64,000 nucleotides of DNA. Origin: Parapedobacter deserti. GTDB lineage: Bacteria > Bacteroidota > Bacteroidia > Sphingobacteriales > Sphingobacteriaceae. The position numbers were made by a program, and so were the translations under genes. Below, in pieces: positions 10,501-17,458 of this stretch. Numbering within the stretch: the stretch's first letter is position 1; every line of letters starts with the position of its first letter. The stretch is taken from contig NZ_JBHRTA010000038.1 of assembly GCF_042646065.1 (NCBI RefSeq), positions 310,001 through 374,000 of the forward strand, read 5' to 3'. The notes under the pieces are model-generated. The model did not search any database. It had not been told where the DNA came from and was given only the letters and a program-made list of their open reading frames with translations.

Positions 10501-11225
10501 TTGTGATGGGCATACAGACGGCATTGACTTATAAACGCTTTACATTCAATGCAGCATTTGACATGCGCTTCGGAGGCGATTTTATGTCCCAAACTTACCG
10601 GTATTCCGAATCGGACCTTAAGACCCAGCGGTTCTTGGACAACCTGATTAATCCCAACGGGCTTAGTGGTCAAGACTTGCGCGATTACTTGGTAAACAAT
10701 GATCTGGTGCGTGTCAAAGGCAATAGGTTCAACATCGTCGGCGGACCGACGGCCGAGTACGGCGCTTTCCCACTAGTCATGGACGGAGTCAATTATGGCA
10801 ATTTCGCTGTCTTCAATCCGGGTGTCATCGCCGTGTACAATGATGCAGGCGAGGTCGTTGACTATGTAGAAAACCTTGGCGGCCCAGGCACGAGGTATCT
10901 GCCATACGCAGACAATTATCCGTGGGACTACATGCTGGCCTCCACGTTTGACGCTTCCTATATCAAACTGCGTGAACTTTCGATCGCCTATGCTTTGCCC
11001 ACCGCTTTCGCGAAGAAACTCGGTATGCAAAATGCATCGCTATCTGTATATACCCGCAACCTGATTTTGTGGACGAAGGCGAAGATCGGCGTCGACCCCG
11101 AAATGGCGTTCCAGCCAGAAAGCGGTGTGCAGGGCGGCGGTATCCAGTTTAAGCAAGGCATAGAACGGTATAACGTAACACCGTGGGCGATGCCTATCGG
11201 ATTTAGATTGGCGGTTACATTTTAA
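7536..11225 (+). CDS. SusC/RagA TonB-linked outer-membrane transporter with N-terminal STN signalling domain
   Basis: The 1229-residue protein has, in order, a signal peptide (about 1-38), an STN domain (about 50-115, LSDALLKLSKSLSVQMAYD), a carboxypeptidase-regulatory-like domain (about 130-210), a TonB-box-like segment (NEVVVTALGIKREERS), a plug (GVSISSTGGTGSSVSMVIRG, IEEISILKGPSAAALYG) and a beta-barrel ending RLAVTF. The STN domain is the feature that lets the transporter signal across the periplasm to FecR, matching the sigma/fecR pair just upstream. The susD gene follows 30 bp later. Downstream phosphatase genes suggest a phosphorylated organic ligand (inference). Confidence 0.96.
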   Translation: MYKYMNISDKLFQFMMRTFLIMASFLTCTQLLWASYTSAQGMQDRVSIYFNTESLSDALLKLSKSLSVQMAYDATALKLADHTVQAKRFKETEAEEILQYLLANTDITYIESEAGIVLTTQTAVQQMGTISGRVVDDHQEPLAGATIRVVELGRSTVSDANGYFSVNVRPGTYTVEVTYLAYGKTNRSGIVVTGNQKVAVDFRLSASSDELNEVVVTALGIKREERSLGYAVGRVKGDDLSRVVNDNVLTGIAGKVPGVSISSTGGTGSSVSMVIRGATSLNNDNQPLFVIDGVPVANTLNNIGQIGSDNRVDYGNAISSLNPDDIEEISILKGPSAAALYGSRAGNGVVLITTKSGKNADRMTISVTSNTVFDVPYKFLDMHSKFATGVLPLTPDNPLTGGRLVIEEGSAAGMGPELDKGYLAVQWNSPVDENGNKIPTPLVSHPNNVRNFVQTGITSTNGMSIANSNGRMDYRISYANMSNRGIIPNSDLFRNSLNINSTVKLHEKVSLGAQVDFSRNNSNNRPANNRGANPMEWAYKVSPHIDIQDLRNYWVEGSEGVQQLSQAPGNYNNPYFLAYEVNNAFVRDRVFGNLRADWQITPELSFMARYALDLYSEERESKIPFSYTNEPRGAYGIVNLSRHEQNADFLASYKKTFNTFNVLASVGGNLRYQRNRDVMTKTKNESGLITPGLYALGNIAPASLDYSSYLAEKAVNSVYGLVNVGYRDMVYLDLTARNDWSSTLPVDNRSYFYPSASLSLLLDRMLKLPSQLSLLKLRGGVAQVGNDANPYQLTNVLGNAGAWGGEVIQLTKPGTMLTPTLKPEKATSYEVGLDIAALHNRLRLETNYYKVENENQIIPTLLPGSSGSTSMNVNAGLLASRGVEVVLGGTPVKTANWMWDINLNWSRNRTRIERLSDGMEFFTFWTEGRGGARTYVGEEIGDLYDSKLVTVEDQNSPYYGFPILNDRGSWQAIRINNTRNKIGNFNPDFVMGIQTALTYKRFTFNAAFDMRFGGDFMSQTYRYSESDLKTQRFLDNLINPNGLSGQDLRDYLVNNDLVRVKGNRFNIVGGPTAEYGAFPLVMDGVNYGNFAVFNPGVIAVYNDAGEVVDYVENLGGPGTRYLPYADNYPWDYMLASTFDASYIKLRELSIAYALPTAFAKKLGMQNASLSVYTRNLILWTKAKIGVDPEMAFQPESGVQGGGIQFKQGIERYNVTPWAMPIGFRLAVTF

Positions 11226-11255
11226 GGTAAAATGACTTGAATTAAAAACACAGCA

Positions 11256-12902
11256 ATGAAGAAAATAATAGCTATCGCAGCACGATTTGCATGGGTGGTT
11301 GCACTGGTAGTCATCAGCGGGTGTAAGGATCTTACTGAATTGAATATCAATCCCAACGGAACCGATGAAGCTACGGTAAACCCCAATTTGATTATGCCTA
11401 CGGTATTGACCGAAGCAGCAAAGCGGTACCTTGATTTAGGGTTCCAGGACATCGCCGGTGTGGTGCAGCATACGCAAAAGGACGCATGGGCGGGCTCGCA
11501 CAATAATTATGAATGGCTGGGTAACCAAAGTTGGAATGGAGACTACGGCATTCTGCGCAACAATGCACTGCTGATGAAGCGTGCAGAAGAGGAAGGAATG
11601 GACTTCCATCGGGGAGTAGCGTTGGTGATGAAGTCATTTATGTTCGGTTTGATTACCGATTTATGGGGCGACGCACCGTATACACACGCGTTGAAAGCCG
11701 AAGAAGGAGGCGTGGTCAATCTATTGCCAGCCTACGATAGTCAGGAAACAATTTACCGGGGTATCCTGGCAGATTTGGAAATCGCAAACACCTTGCTTTC
11801 GAGGCCATCGGGCGAATACCAGTCCGTGTTGAGCAGCGCAGATGTCTACTTTGGCGGAGACCCCCACCTTTGGCGGCAGTTTGCCAACGCCCTCCAGCTG
11901 CGTTATTATATGCGCATCTCCGAAAAACTCCCGGAAGAGGCCAGGGCCGGTATTGAACGTATTGTGGCAAATCCCACACAGTACCCGCTCATTTCGTCGA
12001 GCAACCACGACGTCGCGATGTCGTATCGAGGCACATCCGCACTCGACTCATGGCCGTCCAACACATTTACGGATGTCAGCGGCAGTAATTACCGCCGTGT
12101 GAAGATGTGTGCCACACTGGTGGAGCACCTGCAGCAACGGCATGACCCACGCTTGGCCATTTGGGCAAAACGGGTAGAGATTCCTTTGGTGGTAAGCGGT
12201 GCCTTCCCGGCTGGTACGGATGAGGTGGTTAACGGGAGACGGCACCTTTCACCCGACGTGGTGGCGGGAATCACGATAGATACAGACCCAGATTATGTCG
12301 GGTTGCCGCCGAGCCATTCAGCACTGCCATCGGCATACAACCTCAATCCCACGCCTGGACAGACATCTTTTAATCCACACGTCTCCTACCTCAACGAAAT
12401 GTATATGGATGCGAGTGGTCCGTTGCTAAAGGCGAGGTTACTCTCTGCTGCCGAAGTTTCGTTTATCCTGGCCGAAGCGGCGTGGAAAGGCTGGAATGTC
12501 GGCGATGCGGAAGCGCATTACAACAACGGCATCCGGGCATCGCTGGAAAGCTGGACGGTAGGCAGCGCTTATGCAGACTACATCGCCGGCGCAGACGTAT
12601 CGTACAACGGTACGCAGCAACAGATCTTGGAGCAGAAATGGATAGCCAGCTGGACAGCAGCCACTGAAGCTTGGTTTGACTACCGCCGTACCGGATACCC
12701 GGCGCTCCAGGCAGGCCCGGCAGCCCTGAGATCCGTATTGCCGGTGCGCTATTATTATATGCAAGATGAACTGAATATCAACAGGGCAAACGCCGAACAA
12801 GCATTGCAACGCCTCGAACGGACGGGATACTCACAAGCCGACGGGAATAACAGTGCTTGGTCTAAGCCCTGGTTACTTCAGGATACAGGCAAACCGTGGT
12901 AA
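11256..12902 (+). CDS. SusD-like outer-membrane lipoprotein (SusD-like_2 type)
   Basis: The 548-residue product has a lipobox at VISGC (Cys about residue 23) and the 'DLTELNINPNGTDEA' opening typical of the SusD-like_2 branch rather than of classical SusD_RagB. Internal motifs FGLITDLWGDAPYTHAL and EVSFILAEAAWKGW also match this branch, as does the C-terminal FDYRRTGYP. It is the ligand-binding partner of the SusC encoded upstream. The following hydrolase gene starts 55 bp downstream on the same strand, so all are probably co-transcribed. Confidence 0.93.
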   Translation: MKKIIAIAARFAWVVALVVISGCKDLTELNINPNGTDEATVNPNLIMPTVLTEAAKRYLDLGFQDIAGVVQHTQKDAWAGSHNNYEWLGNQSWNGDYGILRNNALLMKRAEEEGMDFHRGVALVMKSFMFGLITDLWGDAPYTHALKAEEGGVVNLLPAYDSQETIYRGILADLEIANTLLSRPSGEYQSVLSSADVYFGGDPHLWRQFANALQLRYYMRISEKLPEEARAGIERIVANPTQYPLISSSNHDVAMSYRGTSALDSWPSNTFTDVSGSNYRRVKMCATLVEHLQQRHDPRLAIWAKRVEIPLVVSGAFPAGTDEVVNGRRHLSPDVVAGITIDTDPDYVGLPPSHSALPSAYNLNPTPGQTSFNPHVSYLNEMYMDASGPLLKARLLSAAEVSFILAEAAWKGWNVGDAEAHYNNGIRASLESWTVGSAYADYIAGADVSYNGTQQQILEQKWIASWTAATEAWFDYRRTGYPALQAGPAALRSVLPVRYYYMQDELNINRANAEQALQRLERTGYSQADGNNSAWSKPWLLQDTGKPW

Positions 12903-12957
12903 TTGCAATAAACACGTTATATTTGTTTGGCCGGTAGGTCAGGATACTAAAAAGAGA

Positions 12958-14331
12958 ATGACACGAACGTATCGCAATAATCAACCTATCCGGATGGTCG
13001 CCCTGGCGGCCATCCTTTCATTTTCGATCACGAACATTTTTGCTCAAAGCTTCATAACCCCTGCGACGGCGCTGCAACGTTACGTGGATAAGCCGGATTT
13101 GACGTTTCGGTGGGAAGTCAAGGATTCGGTACTCAACCCGTCAGAAACGGTTTATCAACTGCTACTGGTCTCCCAAACCTGGAAAGATACGGTGTGGACG
13201 CATCAACTTTCCGTGGTCGTGCCGAAGCACCTGGAGCATAGTGGAGCCCTGCTTTTCATCACAGGTGGCTCGGTACGTGACGGCTTGCCACGTTGGAATG
13301 ATAACCCCGAAGACCGGCAGCTGGCTGCTATGCGCATGATTGCTACATCCAATCGTGCGGTCGTAGCTATACTGCGGCAAACGCCCAACCAACCGTTGTA
13401 CGGCGGCCGCACCGAAGACGAGCTTATCTCCATGACCCTGCACCGGTATAAGCAAGACAAAGATTACGAATGGCCGCTGCTCTTCCCGATGGCGAAGAGT
13501 GCCGTCAGGGCCATGGACGCTGTGCAGGCGTTCACCGCTGGACGGCTGACTGCGCCGGTGGATAGATTCATTATTTCCGGGTTTTCCAAACGGGGATGGA
13601 CTACATGGCTCACGGCCGCCGCCGATGGGCGTGTGGTTGCCATAGCGCCTATGGTGATCGATGTACTCAATATGCCGGTGAGCCTGCAGTATCAGATAGA
13701 AACCTGGGGCGACTACAGTGTGCAGATTCAAGACTATGTACGCTTGGGTATCCCGCAAAGCGCCACTACTCCCGATGGTCAAGAAATCACCACGATGGTA
13801 GACCCTTACGCCTACCGCAAATCGCTCACCATGCCCAAAATGCTGTTCATGGGCACCAACGATCCGTATTGGGTAGTCGATAATGTAAAAAATTACCTGG
13901 ACAGCATCCCCGGTGAAAACCGGCTCCATTATGTGCCCAATGCGGGGCACGACCTGGGTGATGGCCAGCAGGCGATGAAGGCATTAAGTGCGTTCGTAGG
14001 AACGACGTTGGGGAACTTGCCCTATCCGGAAACCGATTGGACGTTGAAGGCCAGACGCCGTAAGGTAAAACTCCGCGTGGCGGCTACCCCAGAGCAGCTG
14101 ACCGACGTGGTGTTGTGGACCGCCACGTCTGCTGATAAAGATTTCCGCGAAGAGCATTGGACGAGTACGCCATTGGGGATCCAGGGCAAACCGACCATCA
14201 AGCTTAACCTCCCCGTGCCGTCCGAAGGATACCAAGCGTATTACGTAGACCTCAAATACCAAAGCCCCGTGGGCGGTGAATACACGCAAAGTACACGGGT
14301 GTTTGTGTTCGGGCCCAACGGAGTATTGTAA
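12958..14331 (+). CDS. PhoPQ-activated pathogenicity-related (PqaA-like) alpha/beta hydrolase, secreted
   Basis: The 457-residue product has a signal peptide (ALAAILSFSITNIFAQS) followed by the PqaA-like fold: a nucleophile elbow GFSKRGW (Ser), GTNDPYWVVDN (acidic residue) and AGHDLGDG (His). The frame is open back to 12853 inside susD, but the start at 12958 gives a signal peptide at the N-terminus. The family is named for the Salmonella PhoP-regulated gene pqaA, and its substrate is not established. The name does not imply a PhoPQ system here. Its position between susD and two phosphoesterases suggests extracytoplasmic processing of imported substrate. Confidence 0.85.
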   Translation: MTRTYRNNQPIRMVALAAILSFSITNIFAQSFITPATALQRYVDKPDLTFRWEVKDSVLNPSETVYQLLLVSQTWKDTVWTHQLSVVVPKHLEHSGALLFITGGSVRDGLPRWNDNPEDRQLAAMRMIATSNRAVVAILRQTPNQPLYGGRTEDELISMTLHRYKQDKDYEWPLLFPMAKSAVRAMDAVQAFTAGRLTAPVDRFIISGFSKRGWTTWLTAAADGRVVAIAPMVIDVLNMPVSLQYQIETWGDYSVQIQDYVRLGIPQSATTPDGQEITTMVDPYAYRKSLTMPKMLFMGTNDPYWVVDNVKNYLDSIPGENRLHYVPNAGHDLGDGQQAMKALSAFVGTTLGNLPYPETDWTLKARRRKVKLRVAATPEQLTDVVLWTATSADKDFREEHWTSTPLGIQGKPTIKLNLPVPSEGYQAYYVDLKYQSPVGGEYTQSTRVFVFGPNGVL

Positions 14332-14374
14332 AAAGGGGGTAATATAGAAGCATGTAAACAAAACGTTCACCATC

Positions 14375-15607
14375 ATGAAAAGATTAGTAAAACCGTTGAT
14401 CCAATTGGCGCTGACTTTTGCGCTTGGATTCGCTTGGCTTCCAGTCGCATGGGCACAGCAATTTGAGCCGGGTGCATACCCTGACCGGGTGGTACTCACC
14501 TGGTCCGCCAACCCGGCAACCACCCAGACGGTCACCTGGCGTACGGATGCGTCGGTCACAAGTGCCAAAGCGCAGGTGCGGCTTGAAGATGGAACACCGG
14601 ATTTAGAAACCGGCGCGGTGGAGTACCGCGCCGAAACGCGACCGTTCACAGGAAAGGAAGGGCGGGAAGATCGCTACCACCATGTAACGTTCACCGCACT
14701 GAAGCCCGCTACGGTATATGTATACCGCGTGGGGGATGGCACGCACTGGAGTGAGTGGTTTCAATTTCAGACAGCTGCTACCGGCCCTGAACCTTTCTCG
14801 TTTATTTATCTTGGCGATGCCCAAAATGACATCAAATCAAGATGGTCCAGGACCATCCGCCAAGCGTTTCGCCAGCAGCCCGATGCGCGGTTTATCATCC
14901 ATGCCGGCGACCTGATTAACCGGTCGAATACCGATGCCGAGTGGGGCGAGTGGCATTATGGTGCAGGATTCATCCATTCGATGATTCCAGCCCTACCCGT
15001 CCCGGGCAACCATGAGTATTTCCGGGACGCCCAGGAAAAACCCACACTTGATCTGCATTGGGCCGCCCAGTTTACATTACCACGCAACGGACCAGCGGGC
15101 CATCAAGAATCCGTCTACTATGTCGATTATCAAGGCGTGCGGCTCATTGGTCTTAACACACAGCAAATGGGTGTGGAAGAAGGCTCCTTTGATGCCCAAG
15201 TAGCCTGGCTCGAAAGGCTGTTGCAAGACAATCCGCAGCGATGGACGGTGGTTTTCTTCCATCATCCGCTGTATTCAACCTCCAAAAAGCGCAGTGATGA
15301 TAACAAGGAAGCAAAAGCACGGCTTAAGGCATTGTTTGACCAGTATCGGGTCGATCTGGTATTTCAGGGGCATGACCATACCTACGCGCGTGGCAAGGGG
15401 CCAAACGCAACAGCGTCGGGACCCGTTTATGTCCTGTCTGTCGCTGGCCCTAAAATGTACAAATCGGATTCCGAACGGTGGATGGATGTCTCCTTGGTAG
15501 ATACCCAGCTTTACCAAACCGTACAGGTGGCTGGCGACAAGTTGCAGTACCAAGCCTATACCGTGGCCGGCAAACTTGTAGATTCGTTTGAATTGATCAA
15601 ACAATAA
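14375..15607 (+). CDS. Secreted purple-acid-phosphatase-like metallophosphoesterase
   Basis: The 410-residue product has a signal peptide ending near WAQQ (about residue 29), a fibronectin-like purple acid phosphatase N-terminal domain (about 35-140; VVLTWSANPATTQTVTWRTD) and a calcineurin-like catalytic domain with the expected metal ligands in order: GDAQND, AGDLIN, GNHEYF, FFHHPLY and GHDHTYARG. Such enzymes release orthophosphate from monoesters in the periplasm or outside the cell. It lies 43 bp after the PqaA-like gene and 5 bp before a second phosphoesterase gene, so the three are likely one transcript. Confidence 0.93.
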   Translation: MKRLVKPLIQLALTFALGFAWLPVAWAQQFEPGAYPDRVVLTWSANPATTQTVTWRTDASVTSAKAQVRLEDGTPDLETGAVEYRAETRPFTGKEGREDRYHHVTFTALKPATVYVYRVGDGTHWSEWFQFQTAATGPEPFSFIYLGDAQNDIKSRWSRTIRQAFRQQPDARFIIHAGDLINRSNTDAEWGEWHYGAGFIHSMIPALPVPGNHEYFRDAQEKPTLDLHWAAQFTLPRNGPAGHQESVYYVDYQGVRLIGLNTQQMGVEEGSFDAQVAWLERLLQDNPQRWTVVFFHHPLYSTSKKRSDDNKEAKARLKALFDQYRVDLVFQGHDHTYARGKGPNATASGPVYVLSVAGPKMYKSDSERWMDVSLVDTQLYQTVQVAGDKLQYQAYTVAGKLVDSFELIKQ

Positions 15608-15612
15608 AGTAT

Positions 15613-17388
15613 ATGAACAGATTAAGGCGGTTATTGCATTGCAGCCCTATGCTGACCATAGCTGTGCTTTTATTTGTCGCGTGTAAATCACCGATGCGGA
15701 ATCGCTCTGTCGCTGAGACGATGGATGGCATTGTAACCCGTTTATATGCGCAATATAATGCGGAACGGTTGGACACTATTGGCGAAGAATTCATTTTGAA
15801 TTTCATCAATCAGGAAGAGCGCGAGGCACTGGCCACCAATTATTGGCAGTTTCATGTAAACGTTCCAGTAGTGGTTTCGATTATGCGTGATACAGCGCAG
15901 AAAACGGTGCCGTTTTGGCTGGAGCCTGCTGGATTCAAAAAAACCAAAATGGAGGTCAGCAACGGCCGTTACCGCTACGAGGTCTGGCAAAAACGTTATT
16001 CTGCTGGTGAAGTGAAGCTGGGCATCAATGGCTTTGATAAGCATCGGCCTGTGTACTTCGTGAGTGTGGCACCCCAAGATGCCAACGCGCACCTGACCAT
16101 CGATCCGATTTATCCTGTTATGCAGCATATTGACAGCTTGGATGTGGGGGCATTTACCTACCACGATTGGGATGGATTGAAATTAACCGAAGTGCCGGAA
16201 GCGTTGCGCGGGCAGTTGCTGCTGACGACCATCCGGGGTCGTGCACGGGAGGCACATTTAATCAACGCGTTCCGGAAGACGGCATTTCCGGCTGGCGGCG
16301 TTGCAGATCAAATTACCTTGACGCTAAGTGACGATCCAGCAACTCAAATGGCTGTACAATGGCGAACGGATACGACGATTAAAAACGCAAGGATAGCTTA
16401 CTGGCGTGATGGATTGACCGATACGGCGATGCGACATGCGGGTGTACAGCGACTAGCGGACCGCTTATTGATCAACGACCGCTATAATCAGCGGTTTATG
16501 GCTAAGCTAACCGGCTTGTCCCCTAATTGCACTTACCGCTATCAAATCTATAGCGAATCAGGAGCAATATCGGATGTCTTTCAGTTTAAGACGGCGCCTT
16601 TAGCAGACACCTTCTCTTTTCATTGGTTTGGTGATATCCACAACGATGTCGAAGCGGGCAAACTCATACAGCTTGCCTATGCTCAAGATTCAGCGGCTGC
16701 GTTCAACCTTTGTTCCGGCGACTTGGTTAATACCGGCCTTCACAGAGATGACTGGGATAGACTCTTTCACGTTGTGGGTGAAGTGTTCGCCAAACAGCCT
16801 TTAATGGCCGTGCCGGGCAATCACGACAGTCAGGACGGCCTCGGCGCGTCCCTGTTTCGGTCATTACTCGACTATCCTGCAAACGGGCCAAAAGGGATGC
16901 TTGCCGGGCTAAGCTATTCCTTTAACTATAAAAACGCCTTATTTATTATGATTGATGCCGCAAGTTTTCCGGTGTCTGAACAAACGCTTTGGTTAGCCGA
17001 GACGCTGGCTTCATCTCCTGCTGCTTGGAAATTTGTAGTATTGCACTTTCCTCCTTACAACGAAAAGGAACCGTATGCTGAAATCGTTAGTCAATGGGTT
17101 CCAGTGTTTGAAAAAAATCGGGTAGACATGGTGCTGGCTGGCCATTTTCACTATTATATGCGAACAATGCCGCTGAAAGCTGGCAACCCTGATGCGGATG
17201 GCGTCACTTATCTCATGTCGGTAGCCACAGCAGCGGGGCGCGAGGCAGATGAACCGCAACCCTTCGTAGCCAAACGCATTGAAAATGGTAACTTTTACCA
17301 GCATTTCCGGATCGAAGGGAACCGGCTTACTTATACTTGTTTTGACGCGGCGGGATTGGAAATGGATAAGCTGGTTGTTAATAAGTGA
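15613..17388 (+). CDS. Lipoprotein metallophosphoesterase with central purple-acid-phosphatase N-domain and unusual N-terminal extension
   Basis: The 591-residue product has a lipobox at LFVAC (Cys about 24), then about 200 residues without a recognised fold, then a purple acid phosphatase Fn3-like domain (about 230-325; ITLTLSDDPATQMAVQWRTD) and a catalytic phosphoesterase domain (about 335-540) with GDIHND, SGDLVN, GNHDSQ, VVLHFPPY and GHFHYYMRT. It is about 180 residues longer than its upstream neighbour because of the N-terminal region, which could be a substrate or surface-binding module. The gene starts 5 bp after the previous stop and probably ends the operon that begins with the sigma gene or susC. 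Confidence 0.9.
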   Translation: MNRLRRLLHCSPMLTIAVLLFVACKSPMRNRSVAETMDGIVTRLYAQYNAERLDTIGEEFILNFINQEEREALATNYWQFHVNVPVVVSIMRDTAQKTVPFWLEPAGFKKTKMEVSNGRYRYEVWQKRYSAGEVKLGINGFDKHRPVYFVSVAPQDANAHLTIDPIYPVMQHIDSLDVGAFTYHDWDGLKLTEVPEALRGQLLLTTIRGRAREAHLINAFRKTAFPAGGVADQITLTLSDDPATQMAVQWRTDTTIKNARIAYWRDGLTDTAMRHAGVQRLADRLLINDRYNQRFMAKLTGLSPNCTYRYQIYSESGAISDVFQFKTAPLADTFSFHWFGDIHNDVEAGKLIQLAYAQDSAAAFNLCSGDLVNTGLHRDDWDRLFHVVGEVFAKQPLMAVPGNHDSQDGLGASLFRSLLDYPANGPKGMLAGLSYSFNYKNALFIMIDAASFPVSEQTLWLAETLASSPAAWKFVVLHFPPYNEKEPYAEIVSQWVPVFEKNRVDMVLAGHFHYYMRTMPLKAGNPDADGVTYLMSVATAAGREADEPQPFVAKRIENGNFYQHFRIEGNRLTYTCFDAAGLEMDKLVVNK

Positions 17389-17409
17389 AACGAGTAGCTT
17401 CATCATGGC

Positions 17410-17443
17410 TTAATGTTTGTTTAACGCGGCGGCAATAGCTTTG
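17410..17443 (+). promoter_or_regulatory. Pho-box-like tandem TTAA promoter 2 (before TonB receptor)
   Basis: TTAAT at 17410 and TTAAC at 17421 are 11 bp apart, and TAGCTTTG at 17436-17443 begins 15 bp after the second half-site. The start codon of the receptor gene is at 17459, leaving a leader of about 10 nt. The surrounding bases closely resemble promoter 4 at 24099 (both continue TAGCTTTGTnnAAAGCTA). Confidence 0.7.
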
Positions 17444-17458
17444 TAAAAAGCTAAAACC

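Noticed and set aside
12918..12925. TATATTTG before the PqaA-like gene as a promoter
   Set aside because: It matches the -7 consensus, but no -33 element or TTAA pair accompanies it and it lies within a probable operon; kept only as a note.
13162..13950. 262-codon minus-strand frame inside the PqaA-like gene
   Set aside because: It is antisense to a well-supported gene with catalytic motifs and has no recognisable domain. Similar long antisense frames at 4662-5144, 59585-60268, 60898-61740 and 63104-63550 were rejected for the same reason.
12958..14331. Evidence for a PhoPQ two-component system from the PqaA-like gene
   Set aside because: The family name is historical; no phoP or phoQ gene is present in the window.
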